This document shows positions 1 through 7,669 of a DNA stretch of 64,000 bases, piece after piece. The DNA is from Fusobacterium ulcerans ATCC 49185. Lineage in GTDB: Bacteria; Fusobacteriota; Fusobacteriia; Fusobacteriales; Fusobacteriaceae. Numbering within the stretch: position 1 is the stretch's first letter; every line of letters starts with the position of its first letter. A model generated the notes under the pieces. That model searched no databases and was not told the origin of the DNA. It saw nothing but the letters and a program-made list of their open reading frames with translations. Where the stretch lies: assembly GCF_900683735.1 (NCBI RefSeq), contig NZ_LR215979.1:2418001-2482000 (forward strand), in the 5' to 3' direction. The position numbers and the translations under genes are program-made.

Positions 1-1321
1 TTATCCCTGCCGTTTTTCCTTGTTCCATAGCTATCTGCCAAAGTCCTATTACTTTCCCTTCATATTCTGCTGCATCTCCACAAGCATAAATATCTTTTTC
101 TGAAGTTTCCATTTTTTCATTTACAATTATTCCTCTTCCAGTTTGAAGTCCCATATCCACAGCAAGTTTTTTATTAGGAAGTATTCCTGCACTTATAACT
201 ACTAAATCAGCCATAATATGCTCTCCTTTTTCAAGAACAACAGATGATACCTTTCCTTCTCCCTCTAAGTGATCAACAACCACACCTTTATACACCCTTA
301 CACCAGAACGCACTATTGCCTGCTCTAATATTTTTGATCCTTTTTCATCTAACTGTCTAGGTAATATTCTTTGCATCATTTCTATTACTGATACATCCAT
401 TCCTAATTCTTTCAGCCCCCATGCTGCTTCCAGACCTAGAACACCTCCACCAATAACAACTGCTCTTTTACATTTCTTTACATACTCTTTCACATTTTCT
501 GTATCTTTCATACTTCTAATAGTAAAAACTCCATCTAAAGCAGCATTTTTTATAGGAGGAATAAAACACTCTGATCCAGTAGCCAATATCAATTTATCAT
601 AGTTATATTCTTTTCCACTTTCTAAAGTTACTTTTTTTTCTTTAGATGATACAGCCTTTACAGCATCTCCAATGGTTATTTTTATATTTTTTTCTTCATA
701 CCATTTATCTTTTTTTATTTTCAATTTTTCTTCTGGCATATCTGCATAAAGATGTTCTGTTAACATCGTTCTGTAATATGGCATTATACTTTCTTTCCCT
801 ATGATCTCTATATCTGCCAGTTTATTTTTGCTTCTCACAGCATCTGCTGCTGATACTGCAGCTACTCCTCCACCAATTATAACTACTTTTTCCTCTTTAT
901 TTAAATTATCTTCTTTTTTATTTTCTATTTTTATAAAAGCTTCCTTCCCAGCTCCGCATACAGGACATATTATTGGACATTCCTCTCCATCTATTACTTC
1001 ATTGCATACTGTACATTTCCAGCTTGTTTCTGAAGCAGGTTTTATCTCTATCTCTTCAAAAAGTTCTTTCCCTACACCACACACAGGACAGGTATCAGGT
1101 ACCTCACCATCAGGAAATATTTCATCACATACTGTACATTTCCAAGCTTTTCCTGAAATTACTTTTTTCCTTTCATTTGATTTATCCGTTGAACTGACTA
1201 TTTTTTCTTCATCTTTTACTTCTTCAAAAAATTCACTTCCAACATTACATACTGGACATACATCTGGAGGATTATCTCCTTCAAATACTTCTCCACATAT
1301 AGTGCATCTCCATTTTTTCAT
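1..1321 (-). CDS. FAD/NAD(P)H-dependent rubredoxin-type oxidoreductase with three N-terminal rubredoxin-like domains (C-terminus cut by window edge)
   Basis: The reading frame stays open from an ATG at 1321 to the window edge, so the C-terminus is missing. Three short rubredoxin-like zinc/iron ribbons come first: CTIC..CPVC, CTVC..CPVC and CTVC..CPVC, within about residues 5-125, each with the compact spacing seen in rubrerythrin tails. A pyridine nucleotide-disulphide reductase fold follows, with a first dinucleotide motif (VVIIGGGVAAVSAA) and a second (VVIGGGVLGLEAAW). The family passes electrons from NAD(P)H through FAD to rubredoxin-type iron centres, usually for O2 or peroxide removal in anaerobes. 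The start is set by a GGGAGGAG ribosome site about 8 bases upstream. Physiological partners are inferred; FprA at 53.9 kb is one candidate. Confidence 0.85.
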   Translation of the reverse strand, partial: MKKWRCTICGEVFEGDNPPDVCPVCNVGSEFFEEVKDEEKIVSSTDKSNERKKVISGKAWKCTVCDEIFPDGEVPDTCPVCGVGKELFEEIEIKPASETSWKCTVCNEVIDGEECPIICPVCGAGKEAFIKIENKKEDNLNKEEKVVIIGGGVAAVSAADAVRSKNKLADIEIIGKESIMPYYRTMLTEHLYADMPEEKLKIKKDKWYEEKNIKITIGDAVKAVSSKEKKVTLESGKEYNYDKLILATGSECFIPPIKNAALDGVFTIRSMKDTENVKEYVKKCKRAVVIGGGVLGLEAAWGLKELGMDVSVIEMMQRILPRQLDEKGSKILEQAIVRSGVRVYKGVVVDHLEGEGKVSSVVLEKGEHIMADLVVISAGILPNKKLAVDMGLQTGRGIIVNEKMETSEKDIYACGDAAEYEGKVIGLWQIAMEQGKTAGI

Positions 1322-1361
1322 CCCTATATTCTCCTCCCTTTCCTTATATATCCTTTTTTCA

Positions 1362-1390
1362 ATTTTAACACATTAAATCCTTTTTTTCAA
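1362..1390 (-). promoter_or_regulatory. Promoter of the rubredoxin-type oxidoreductase
   Basis: On the minus strand the -35 box TTGAAA (1385-1390) and -10 box TAAAAT (1362-1367) are separated by 17 bases, with a TG one base before the -10 box. It lies about 40 bases before the start codon of the oxidoreductase. Confidence 0.6.
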
Positions 1391-1405
1391 TTGTAATTAT
1401 TACAA
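1391..1405. promoter_or_regulatory. Fur-family-like 7-1-7 palindrome abutting the -35 box
   Basis: TTGTAATTATTACAA is two 7-base arms (TTGTAAT / ATTACAA) around one central base. This is the geometry of PerR/Zur/Fur-type operators, whose known consensus sequences are close to it. It touches the -35 box of the rubredoxin reductase promoter. Regulation by a PerR-like peroxide sensor is an inference. Confidence 0.4.
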
Positions 1406-1426
1406 AAGTAATATTTTTACAGCATA

Positions 1427-1454
1427 AAAAAAGGATAGCTTCTTGACTATCCTT
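1427..1454 (-). terminator. Intrinsic terminator after tsaB
   Basis: AAGGATAG and CTATCCTT arms (1431-1454) form an 8-bp hairpin that is followed on the minus strand by a run of T. It ends the NUDIX-rfaE2-tsaE-tsaB transcript. Confidence 0.75.
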
Positions 1455-1465
1455 AATATTATTAT

Positions 1466-2161
1466 CTAATTATTCTTTTTTTCTCTCTCTTCTTTTTCTC
1501 TTTCTGCTTGTGATTTATTTAAATAGAAAGGTTCCAGTGTGTATATATTATCATCTTCATGTTGTAAAGCCATTTGAGCTGCCATAGCTGCTCTTGGTAT
1601 TGAATTTACTTTAGAAAATATAATATTTTCTTCTCCCATAATTTCCTTTATAAGTTCTTGATTAACTAATGCTCCATCTCCTATAAAAACAACTTTTTCA
1701 CCTTTTAAATTTGTAAGTATATCTCTTAACTCTCCATCTTTATATTCTGCTTTTCTAACTAATTTTCTATTTTCATATTTATATTGGGAATAATATACTC
1801 TTTCTTTCCTTGCATCAATAAGAGGAACAATTAAACCTTCTCTCTCTTCCCCTGTTTCAGCTAAAACATCTAATTCATTTATTCCAATGATAGGTTTCTT
1901 TAGAGAATAAGCAAGTCCCTTAGCTATTGCTACTCCTATTCTGATTCCTGTAAAAGATCCAGGCCCTGTTGTTACAGCTATCTTATCTACATCTTTTATA
2001 GTATATCCAGATAAATCAAATAGAGAATCTATAGATTTCATTATGACATTTGAATGATTTATTTTTACATATAAATTTATTTCTCCTACTATCCCAACCT
2101 CATCATCATATAAAGCTACACTTCCTATTTTTGTAGCAGTATCAATCGCTAAAATCAACAT
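1466..2161 (-). CDS. tsaB: tRNA N6-threonylcarbamoyladenosine biosynthesis protein TsaB
   Basis: 231 residues, the normal size for TsaB (YeaZ). The ASKHA-fold signatures are present: LAIDTAT at the N-terminus and GPGSFTGIRIG at residues 66-76. TsaB is the inactive paralogue that dimerises with TsaD and, with TsaE, moves the threonylcarbamoyl group to A37 of ANN-decoding tRNAs. It overlaps the end of tsaE by 20 bases and is last in the operon. The start has a GAAGGAGAT site. The C-terminal tail is unusually charged (KEEREKKNN). Confidence 0.95.
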   Translation of the reverse strand: MLILAIDTATKIGSVALYDDEVGIVGEINLYVKINHSNVIMKSIDSLFDLSGYTIKDVDKIAVTTGPGSFTGIRIGVAIAKGLAYSLKKPIIGINELDVLAETGEEREGLIVPLIDARKERVYYSQYKYENRKLVRKAEYKDGELRDILTNLKGEKVVFIGDGALVNQELIKEIMGEENIIFSKVNSIPRAAMAAQMALQHEDDNIYTLEPFYLNKSQAEREKEEREKKNN

Positions 2162-2606
2162 ACTTTAACATCTCCTTCTCTTTTGCAGGATTTCCTACAT
2201 AACTCAGTTCTACTTCACGAGTTTCATCTCCATGATAGAATAATTTTATCTCAATATATTCTTTTGGAAGTTCACTTTTTATTATATCAGCCCATTCTAT
2301 TAAAACTATCCCCCCACTGTTAAGATAATCTTCATAGCCAACTTCATATATCTCTTCTGCTTCAGATAAACGATATACATCAAAATGATATAAAGGAAGC
2401 CTTCCACTGAAATATTCAAGCACATAGTTAAAAGTAGGACTTTTTATACTTTCTTCTACTCCTAATTTTTTAGCAAAAGTTTTAGTAAATGTTGTTTTTC
2501 CTGTACCTAAATCTCCTATGAGAGCTATGGTAGTGTTTTCTTCAGCATAATCAGAAAGCTTTTCTGCTAAAGTATCAAGCTCCTTAAAGCTCATTATTTT
2601 ATTCAT
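2142..2606 (-). CDS. tsaE: tRNA threonylcarbamoyladenosine biosynthesis ATPase TsaE
   Basis: About 154 residues from the ATG at 2606. This start is preferred because a GGAGGAGA site precedes it and it overlaps the rfaE2 stop codon as ATGAATAA. The P-loop GDLGTGKT lies at residues 31-38, followed by the FNYVLEY / YHFDVYRL segments typical of the family. TsaE is the ATPase that activates the TsaB-TsaD complex in t6A synthesis. It overlaps both neighbours, so translational coupling with tsaB is likely. Confidence 0.95.
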   Translation of the reverse strand: MNKIMSFKELDTLAEKLSDYAEENTTIALIGDLGTGKTTFTKTFAKKLGVEESIKSPTFNYVLEYFSGRLPLYHFDVYRLSEAEEIYEVGYEDYLNSGGIVLIEWADIIKSELPKEYIEIKLFYHGDETREVELSYVGNPAKEKEMLKYVDFSD

Positions 2607-3081
2607 TTTCTCCTCCATCTTTAAATTGTATCTTATTTACAATATTTGTAGTTGATTTTCCTTCTATAAAAGAAAGAATTCTAACTTCTCCACCATTTTT
2701 TTCTACTGTTGAAGTTTCTGGAAGAGTATTTTTATCATAATCTCCACCTTTTACATGAATAGATGGCTTTAATTTATCTAGTGTTTCTATTGGTGTCAGC
2801 TCATCAAATATAACTGTAAAATCTACAGCTTTTAATCCAGAAAGCATTTCGGCTCTATCTATTTCATTATTGATAGGTCTTGTAGGTCCTTTTAACTGTT
2901 TTACAGAAGCATCTGAATTAACTCCTACTATTAATATATCTCCCTGCCTTTTTGCTTCATTCAAGTATCTTAAGTGCCCTACATGAAGAATATCAAAACA
3001 TCCATTTGTAAATACGACTTTCTTCCCTTGTAATTTTAATTCCTCTATAAGTTTTGCTGCAGTTTCCTTGCTTAAAATCAT
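2599..3081 (-). CDS. rfaE2: D-glycero-beta-D-manno-heptose 1-phosphate adenylyltransferase (HldE C-terminal-domain type)
   Basis: 160 residues forming a single nucleotidyltransferase domain, so this is the split version of HldE without the kinase half. The cytidylyltransferase signature HVGH is at residues 33-36 within GCFDILHVGHLRYL. The family charges heptose-1-phosphate to ADP-heptose for the LPS inner core, which fits an organism with an outer membrane. The start has a GGAGGT site and overlaps the NUDIX stop as ATGA. No rfaE1 kinase or other heptose gene is in the window. Confidence 0.92.
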   Translation of the reverse strand: MILSKETAAKLIEELKLQGKKVVFTNGCFDILHVGHLRYLNEAKRQGDILIVGVNSDASVKQLKGPTRPINNEIDRAEMLSGLKAVDFTVIFDELTPIETLDKLKPSIHVKGGDYDKNTLPETSTVEKNGGEVRILSFIEGKSTTNIVNKIQFKDGGENE

Positions 3082-3713
3082 TTTACTACCTCCATATCTT
3101 TTTTCAACATTTTTATAAAATCCAGTATGATTTCTGCTGTCATTCCCCAGACTATGTCTCCATGAAAATTATAAAAATATACCTCTCTTGGATTTCCCTG
3201 CCAATCTCCATGATACCTCTTTGGCAGTCCAAGCTCCTCAGTTGAAAATTGAGGAACATTTTTTATTCCAATTTTTTCTATTCTAGGTTCATTTTTCAAA
3301 AAAAATTCTATTGGTGCAAAGATTACTCTTTCCACTTCATCTCTATTATACTTGATATCTTCTCTATTTTCCAGTCTGACAAATCCTACATATACCTCTA
3401 ATATCATTCCAGAAGGATTTACCAATATCCCTAATTTTCCAGTTACCTCTATTTTTTCTCTAGGTATTCCTAATTCCTCTATTGTTTCTCTAATTGCCGT
3501 TTCTTCAGAATTTTTATCTTTTTTATCACACTTTCCACCTGGAAGAGATATCTCCCCTCCCTGTCTTATTTCAACAGCTCTTTTCTCCAAAACTATATAT
3601 TCTTTTCCTTCAAATTCAGCTATGGCAATGAGGACTGCAGAATTTACATATCTATCTTGTCCAATTATTCTTTCTTTGGTATTTTTCAATAATTCTACGA
3701 TTCTTTCTCTCAT
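3078..3713 (-). CDS. NUDIX hydrolase, CoA pyrophosphatase type
   Basis: 211 residues. The Nudix box spans about residues 60-83, with the invariant RETIEELG part. The box is one residue longer than the generic pattern, as in the CoA diphosphatase (NudL/YeaB) subgroup, and is preceded by the LPGGK motif. The likely reaction is cleavage of CoA to phosphopantetheine and 3',5'-ADP. It is the first gene of the four-gene operon that runs into rfaE2, tsaE and tsaB. Substrate is inferred from the subgroup pattern. Confidence 0.85.
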   Translation of the reverse strand: MRERIVELLKNTKERIIGQDRYVNSAVLIAIAEFEGKEYIVLEKRAVEIRQGGEISLPGGKCDKKDKNSEETAIRETIEELGIPREKIEVTGKLGILVNPSGMILEVYVGFVRLENREDIKYNRDEVERVIFAPIEFFLKNEPRIEKIGIKNVPQFSTEELGLPKRYHGDWQGNPREVYFYNFHGDIVWGMTAEIILDFIKMLKKDMEVVK

Positions 3714-3735
3714 ATCCTTTTACACCTCAATAAAA

Positions 3736-3763
3736 ATTATACCATTTTCTAAAAAAAGAGCAA
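3736..3763 (-). promoter_or_regulatory. Promoter of the NUDIX-rfaE2-tsaE-tsaB operon
   Basis: TTGCTC (3758-3763) and TATAAT (3736-3741) are 16 bases apart on the minus strand, just upstream of the NUDIX start. The -35 box sits inside the upp terminator hairpin. Confidence 0.5.
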
Positions 3764-3799
3764 CTGAATTAGCAATTTTTTTTGCTTTCAGCTGCTCTT
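3756..3799 (-). terminator. Intrinsic terminator after upp
   Basis: A long imperfect hairpin (AAGAGCAGCTGAA pairing with TTCAGTTGCTCTT on the minus strand) is followed by a T run. It separates upp from the NUDIX operon. Confidence 0.75.
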
Positions 3800-3822
3800 A
3801 ATAAAATTTAATTTTTCATAGC

Positions 3823-4446
3823 TTATTTAGTTCCAAATATTCTATCTCCACAATCTCCAAGTCCAGGGTAAATATATCCTTCTTTTGTTAATCCTTGATC
3901 TATTTTAGCTGTATATATAGCTACATCTGGATGTTTATTAAGAAGTTTTGCTATTCCTTCTGGAGCAGCTACCAGACACATAAATATGATATCTTTAACT
4001 CCTTCAGATTTTAAATAATCTATTGCATAAACTGCTGATCCACCTGTTGCCAGCATTGGATCTACAACAATTACTTTTCTAGAAGTTATATCTACAGGAA
4101 GTTTACAATAATAATAAACAGGTTCTAATGTTTCCTCATTTCTATATACTCCAATATGCCCAACTTTTGCAGTTGGAATAAGATCCTGTATTCCATCTAC
4201 CATTCCTAATCCAGCTCTTAAAATAGGTACAATAGCAAGTCTGTCTTGAAGAGTATGTCCTATAGTAGACATCAAAGGAGTTGTTACTTCTGCCTCTTCT
4301 AATTTTAGATTTTTTGTTGCTTCATAAGTCATAAGTTTTGCTATTTCATTTAGATTTTCTCTAAAAGCTTTTGTGTCAGTTCCTATATTTCTAAGTATTG
4401 TCAATTTGTGTTGAATTAAGGGATGATTAATTTCTATTACTGCCAT
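3823..4446 (-). CDS. upp: Uracil phosphoribosyltransferase
   Basis: 207 residues, full length for Upp. The PRPP-binding loop [12 protein letters not shown] is at about residues 128-139 and the C-terminal [10 protein letters not shown] is the uracil-binding hallmark. The enzyme salvages uracil to UMP with PRPP in the cytoplasm. It is a single-gene unit with its own promoter and terminator. The start has an AGGAGG site. Confidence 0.97.
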   Translation of the reverse strand: MAVIEINHPLIQHKLTILRNIGTDTKAFRENLNEIAKLMTYEATKNLKLEEAEVTTPLMSTIGHTLQDRLAIVPILRAGLGMVDGIQDLIPTAKVGHIGVYRNEETLEPVYYYCKLPVDITSRKVIVVDPMLATGGSAVYAIDYLKSEGVKDIIFMCLVAAPEGIAKLLNKHPDVAIYTAKIDQGLTKEGYIYPGLGDCGDRIFGTK

Positions 4447-4482
4447 TTTTTCCTCCTGCTTTACTAAATTTTTTTCTCATAT

Positions 4483-4511
4483 ATTATACCAAAAAATTGA
4501 GAGTTTTTCAA
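4483..4511 (-). promoter_or_regulatory. Promoter of upp
   Basis: TTGAAA (4506-4511) and TATAAT (4483-4488) have a 17-base spacer on the minus strand, about 37 bases before the upp start codon. Confidence 0.7.
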
Positions 4512-4532
4512 AATTAAATTATGCCATAAAAA

Positions 4533-4554
4533 AACAGGACTATAAAGTCCTGTT
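4533..4554 (-). terminator. Intrinsic terminator after rpmE
   Basis: AACAGGACT/AGTCCTGTT hairpin followed by a seven-T run on the minus strand. Confidence 0.8.
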
Positions 4555-4563
4555 CTGATACGA

Positions 4564-4776
4564 CTATTTATTAATATTGTATCTTTTGTTGAATTTGTCA
4601 ACTCTACCAGCAGCATCAATAAACTTAGCTTTTCCTGTATAGAATGGGTGGCATTTTGAACAAACAGCTATTTTAAGTTCGCTCCCTTTAGCATAAGTTG
4701 ATCTTGTTTCAAATTTTTCTCCACATGTACACTCAATAGTTATAACGTTGTATTGTGGATGAATATTTTTTTTCAT
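4564..4776 (-). CDS. rpmE: 50S ribosomal protein L31 (zinc-binding type)
   Basis: 70 residues, matching bacterial L31. The zinc-binding cysteines of the C+ form are present: CTC early, and CSKC just before the conserved HPFYTGK segment. It is a large-subunit protein at the subunit interface. It is expressed alone, with its own promoter and terminator. Confidence 0.97.
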   Translation of the reverse strand: MKKNIHPQYNVITIECTCGEKFETRSTYAKGSELKIAVCSKCHPFYTGKAKFIDAAGRVDKFNKRYNINK

Positions 4777-4821
4777 TGATTTTTCACCTTCCTAACAAAA
4801 ATTTTCTTAATATCACAAGAG

Positions 4822-4850
4822 ATTTTATCATAAATATCTAAGTTTTGCAA
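4822..4850 (-). promoter_or_regulatory. Promoter of rpmE
   Basis: TTGCAA (4845-4850), 17-base spacer, TAAAAT (4822-4827) with an extended TG, on the minus strand. Confidence 0.6.
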
Positions 4851-4923
4851 CTTTTTTTTAAGTGTATTTATTAAAAATTTTCTCCCATTAATTTATTTAT
4901 GAAATAAATTTCAATAAATATAT

Positions 4924-4952
4924 TTGTAAATTTTCCTTTTATAAGTTAATAT
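4924..4952 (+). promoter_or_regulatory. Promoter of the viroplasmin/RNase H gene
   Basis: TTGTAA (4924-4929), 17-base spacer, TAATAT (4947-4952). Transcription would start near 4959, almost on top of the ATG at 4960. That supports the downstream GTG start at 4984. Confidence 0.5.
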
Positions 4953-4983
4953 ATTCTATATGATTATTTTTTCAGGAGGAATT

Positions 4984-5622
4984 GTGGGTAAAAAATTTTA
5001 TGCTTACTTCTTAGAAGATGAAAATATTAAGGGGATGGTTGACAACTGGGACAAATGCAAAAGCCTTGTTCATGGAAAAAAGGCTAGATATAAATCTTTT
5101 CCAACAGAAAAAGAAGGAAAACAGTGGCTTGAATCAGGAGCTCATTATGAGAAAAAAACAGGTGATCAAGCTCCTAAAATAAAAAAAGAAAAATTAAAAG
5201 AGTCTCTTGTTAATGGAATATACTTTGACTCTGGTACAGGACGTGGAATTGGTGTAGAGGTAAGAGTCACTGATTTAAGTGGAACTTCTCTTTTAGCTAA
5301 AAATTCTTTTGGGCTTCCTGTTAATTCCTATGGAAATATTCATCTTGGTACTGACAAAACAAACAACTATGGAGAACTTCTTGGATTATATCTGGCTATG
5401 GATATAGCTTCACAGACTGGAGAAAAGAAAATATTTGGAGACAGCAATCTTGTTATTTTCTTTTGGTCTAAAGGGTTATTTCGAAAAGATTCACTAAATG
5501 ATGATACAATATCTTTAATACTTAAAGTTACAGAAAAAAGAAAAAATTTTGAAAAAACAGGTGGAAGAATTGAATATGTCTCAGGAGATATAAATCCTGC
5601 TGATTTAGGATTCCACAAATAG
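4984..5622 (+). CDS. Viroplasmin-domain ribonuclease H (RNase HI type)
   Basis: 212 residues from GTG at 4984. An upstream in-frame ATG at 4960 exists, but the AGGAGGA ribosome site (4975-4981) lies inside that extension, so GTG is the better start. Residues 1-50 are a caulimovirus viroplasmin-like domain (FYAYF..NWDKCKSLVHG..ARYKSFPT), which in eukaryotic RNase H1 and bacterial homologues binds RNA/DNA hybrid. Residues 78-212 are the RNase H fold with the four expected acidic residues D82, E131, D153 and D207. It should remove RNA from hybrids. The YwaF-like gene follows after 8 bases, so the two probably share a transcript. Confidence 0.88.
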   Translation: MGKKFYAYFLEDENIKGMVDNWDKCKSLVHGKKARYKSFPTEKEGKQWLESGAHYEKKTGDQAPKIKKEKLKESLVNGIYFDSGTGRGIGVEVRVTDLSGTSLLAKNSFGLPVNSYGNIHLGTDKTNNYGELLGLYLAMDIASQTGEKKIFGDSNLVIFFWSKGLFRKDSLNDDTISLILKVTEKRKNFEKTGGRIEYVSGDINPADLGFHK

Positions 5623-5630
5623 GAGGAATA

Positions 5631-6317
5631 ATGGATACTTTTACACTTTTTAGTACTGAACATTTTTGGTTTATAGGAGGAGGATTTTTAGCAGTATTTG
5701 CTTTTATAATTATTGCTGCATTTCTCCCAAGATATAGATTTGCTCAGGTTTCTGCTCTCATAATTCTAATCATAAAAGTCAGTGAATTAAGTTACAGACA
5801 TTTTTATTTTGGAGAGCCTATTAAAGGTCTGCTTCCTCTTCATCTGTGCAACCTTACATTAATATTTGCTCTGCTTATGATGTTTACTAAATCACCATCA
5901 TTATTTCAGGTAACTTATTATTGGAGTTTAGGTGCTCTTTTTGCAATCCTTACTCCTGACGTAAAATACTCATTTCCTCATCCATTGACATTAAGTTTTT
6001 ACATCACACATTTTTATTTGATATTTGCAGCTATTTATGGAGTAATCTTCTTTGAATTTAAACCTACCTTTAGAGGCTGGGTAGATTCATTTGTATTCTT
6101 AAATGTTCTTGCAGTAATTATATTCTTTATAAATTCAAATCTTGGAACAAATTATCTTTATGTCAATAGAATTCCAGATTTTACCTCTCCATTGGATCAT
6201 TTTGGAAAGTGGCCATACTACATTGCAGTTGTAGAAGGGATATATCTAATACTGACATATGCTATTTATTTTCCGTTCAGAAGAAAGACTTTTAAATACA
6301 GTACAAAATATTTTTAA
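5631..6317 (+). CDS. YwaF/TMEM164-family integral membrane protein
   Basis: 228 residues with about seven hydrophobic segments. The segments around LPLHLCN and FYITHFYLIF match the TIGR02206/YwaF family, which is related to eukaryotic TMEM164. The bacterial function is not established; TMEM164 has been reported to be an acyltransferase. It sits directly behind the RNase H gene with an AGGAGG site in the 8-base gap. Confidence 0.75.
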   Translation: MDTFTLFSTEHFWFIGGGFLAVFAFIIIAAFLPRYRFAQVSALIILIIKVSELSYRHFYFGEPIKGLLPLHLCNLTLIFALLMMFTKSPSLFQVTYYWSLGALFAILTPDVKYSFPHPLTLSFYITHFYLIFAAIYGVIFFEFKPTFRGWVDSFVFLNVLAVIIFFINSNLGTNYLYVNRIPDFTSPLDHFGKWPYYIAVVEGIYLILTYAIYFPFRRKTFKYSTKYF

Positions 6318-6320
6318 AGT

Positions 6321-6346
6321 AAAAAGAGGGTTGCAACCCTCTTTTT
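6321..6346. terminator. Bidirectional terminator between convergent genes
   Basis: AAAAAGAGGGTTGCAACCCTCTTTTT is a perfect palindrome with A and T tails. It serves the plus-strand YwaF-like gene and the minus-strand yigZ gene, whose stop codon it overlaps. Confidence 0.85.
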
Positions 6347-6923
6347 ATAATTCTATTACAAGCAGTCCTTTTACTTCTTTCAGAGCTTCAAAAGTTTTGG
6401 TATCTGTCCTTATCTTATATGTCACTCTCTCATTAAATCCTTTATCTAAGTATTCACCATTAAGACTGTCTATTATAGTTTCTACATCGCTTATTTTCTC
6501 ATATGGAAAATCTATCATATATGTTTTTTTCTCTATATATTCTGTGATACCAGCTTCCTGTATTGCTAATTTTGCTGTTTTAGCATAATTTCTGACAAGT
6601 CCTCCAGCTCCCAGTTTTATTCCTCCAAAATATCTTGTAGCAATTACTACCAGATTAGTAACATCCATATATGTTATTATATCTCCCATTGGCTTTCCAG
6701 CTGTTCCACTAGGTTCTCCATCATCATCAGTTTTAAAATACTCCTGCCCATTGTCTATAACTTTATATGCAGTACAGTTATGAGTTGCATCTTTATGCTT
6801 TTCTCTTATTTCAGCTATAAATTCTTCAGCTTCCTGCTTGCTTCCTATAGGTTTTACATACCCAATAAATTTTGATTTTCTCTCTTCAAATTCTATTGAA
6901 CATTCTCTTTCTACACTTTTCAT
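6345..6923 (-). CDS. YigZ/IMPACT (UPF0029) family protein
   Basis: 192 residues, as expected for YigZ. The family core is obvious: DATHNCTAYK, DDDGEPSGTAGKP and TRYFGGIKLGAGGLVR at about residues 45-115, then a ferredoxin-like C-terminal domain. Homologues are linked to translation control (eukaryotic IMPACT) but the bacterial role is unsettled. It is 11 bases downstream of the M50 protease gene and probably in its transcript. Confidence 0.9.
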   Translation of the reverse strand: MKSVERECSIEFEERKSKFIGYVKPIGSKQEAEEFIAEIREKHKDATHNCTAYKVIDNGQEYFKTDDDGEPSGTAGKPMGDIITYMDVTNLVVIATRYFGGIKLGAGGLVRNYAKTAKLAIQEAGITEYIEKKTYMIDFPYEKISDVETIIDSLNGEYLDKGFNERVTYKIRTDTKTFEALKEVKGLLVIEL

Positions 6924-6934
6924 TCTTTCCCTGC

Positions 6935-7669
6935 CTATATCAATTTTTCCAGAATATAAAGTATTCCTGAATATACTGGAGCAATTATTCTTCCTAATAT
7001 TCCTGTCATATTTAAAAGAAGTATTATTATTATCCCATATCTGTCCATATAGAAAATTGTATTTCTTAAATCATCATTTCCTAAAGAAGCTAAAACTCTT
7101 GAACCATCCAGTGGAGGAACAGGAATGAGATTGAATACCCCAAGAAGAATATTTAATCTGATCATATAAATTATAGCTGCATAAACATATCTATTTCCTA
7201 AATGAGGTGCTGCATATTTAAAAAGGAATAATCCTATAGCTGCAAGAATAAAATTTGAAGTTACTCCAGCCACTGCTACTAAAAATTCTCCTAATCTTCC
7301 ATATTTTAATCTCCAGTAATTAATTGGAACTGGTTTTGCCCATCCAAAAACAAAAGATGAGCCAGTAAGTATCAGTAAAATAGGAAATATTGTTCCTAGA
7401 GGATCCAAATGTTTTAAAGGATTCAAACTCAATCTCCCATAATTTTTTGCTGTAGGATCTCCACATATATAAGCCATTACCCCATGAGCCACCTCATGTA
7501 CCAAAAGAGATAAAATAAGTATGGCTATATTTAAAAATATCATTGGATTTGTAAGGATATTTCCCCCTGTTCCAAAAATCAAATATAAAACAATAACTGC
7601 TAAAATAGCTTTTGTCACATTAGACATTCCACTATTTAAATATTTTAGTTCTTCCAGAAATCTTCTCAT
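6935..7669 (-). CDS. Site-2 protease family (M50) membrane metalloprotease
   Basis: 244 residues and about six hydrophobic segments. The zinc-binding HEVAH is at residues 58-62 and the second conserved motif (PVPPLDGS, residues 183-190, the equivalent of NPDG) supplies the third ligand. It has no PDZ domain, so it belongs to the small YwhC/Rv-type group and not to RseP. It probably cleaves transmembrane substrates inside the bilayer; the substrate is unknown. It overlaps the comEC gene upstream by 38 bases. A GGAAGG site precedes the start. Confidence 0.88.
   Translation of the reverse strand: MRRFLEELKYLNSGMSNVTKAILAVIVLYLIFGTGGNILTNPMIFLNIAILILSLLVHEVAHGVMAYICGDPTAKNYGRLSLNPLKHLDPLGTIFPILLILTGSSFVFGWAKPVPINYWRLKYGRLGEFLVAVAGVTSNFILAAIGLFLFKYAAPHLGNRYVYAAIIYMIRLNILLGVFNLIPVPPLDGSRVLASLGNDDLRNTIFYMDRYGIIIILLLNMTGILGRIIAPVYSGILYILEKLI

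Noticed and set aside
801-1376. Long plus-strand open frame over the rubredoxin domains
   Set aside because: It is the mirror image of a clear minus-strand gene whose cysteine motifs are unmistakable.
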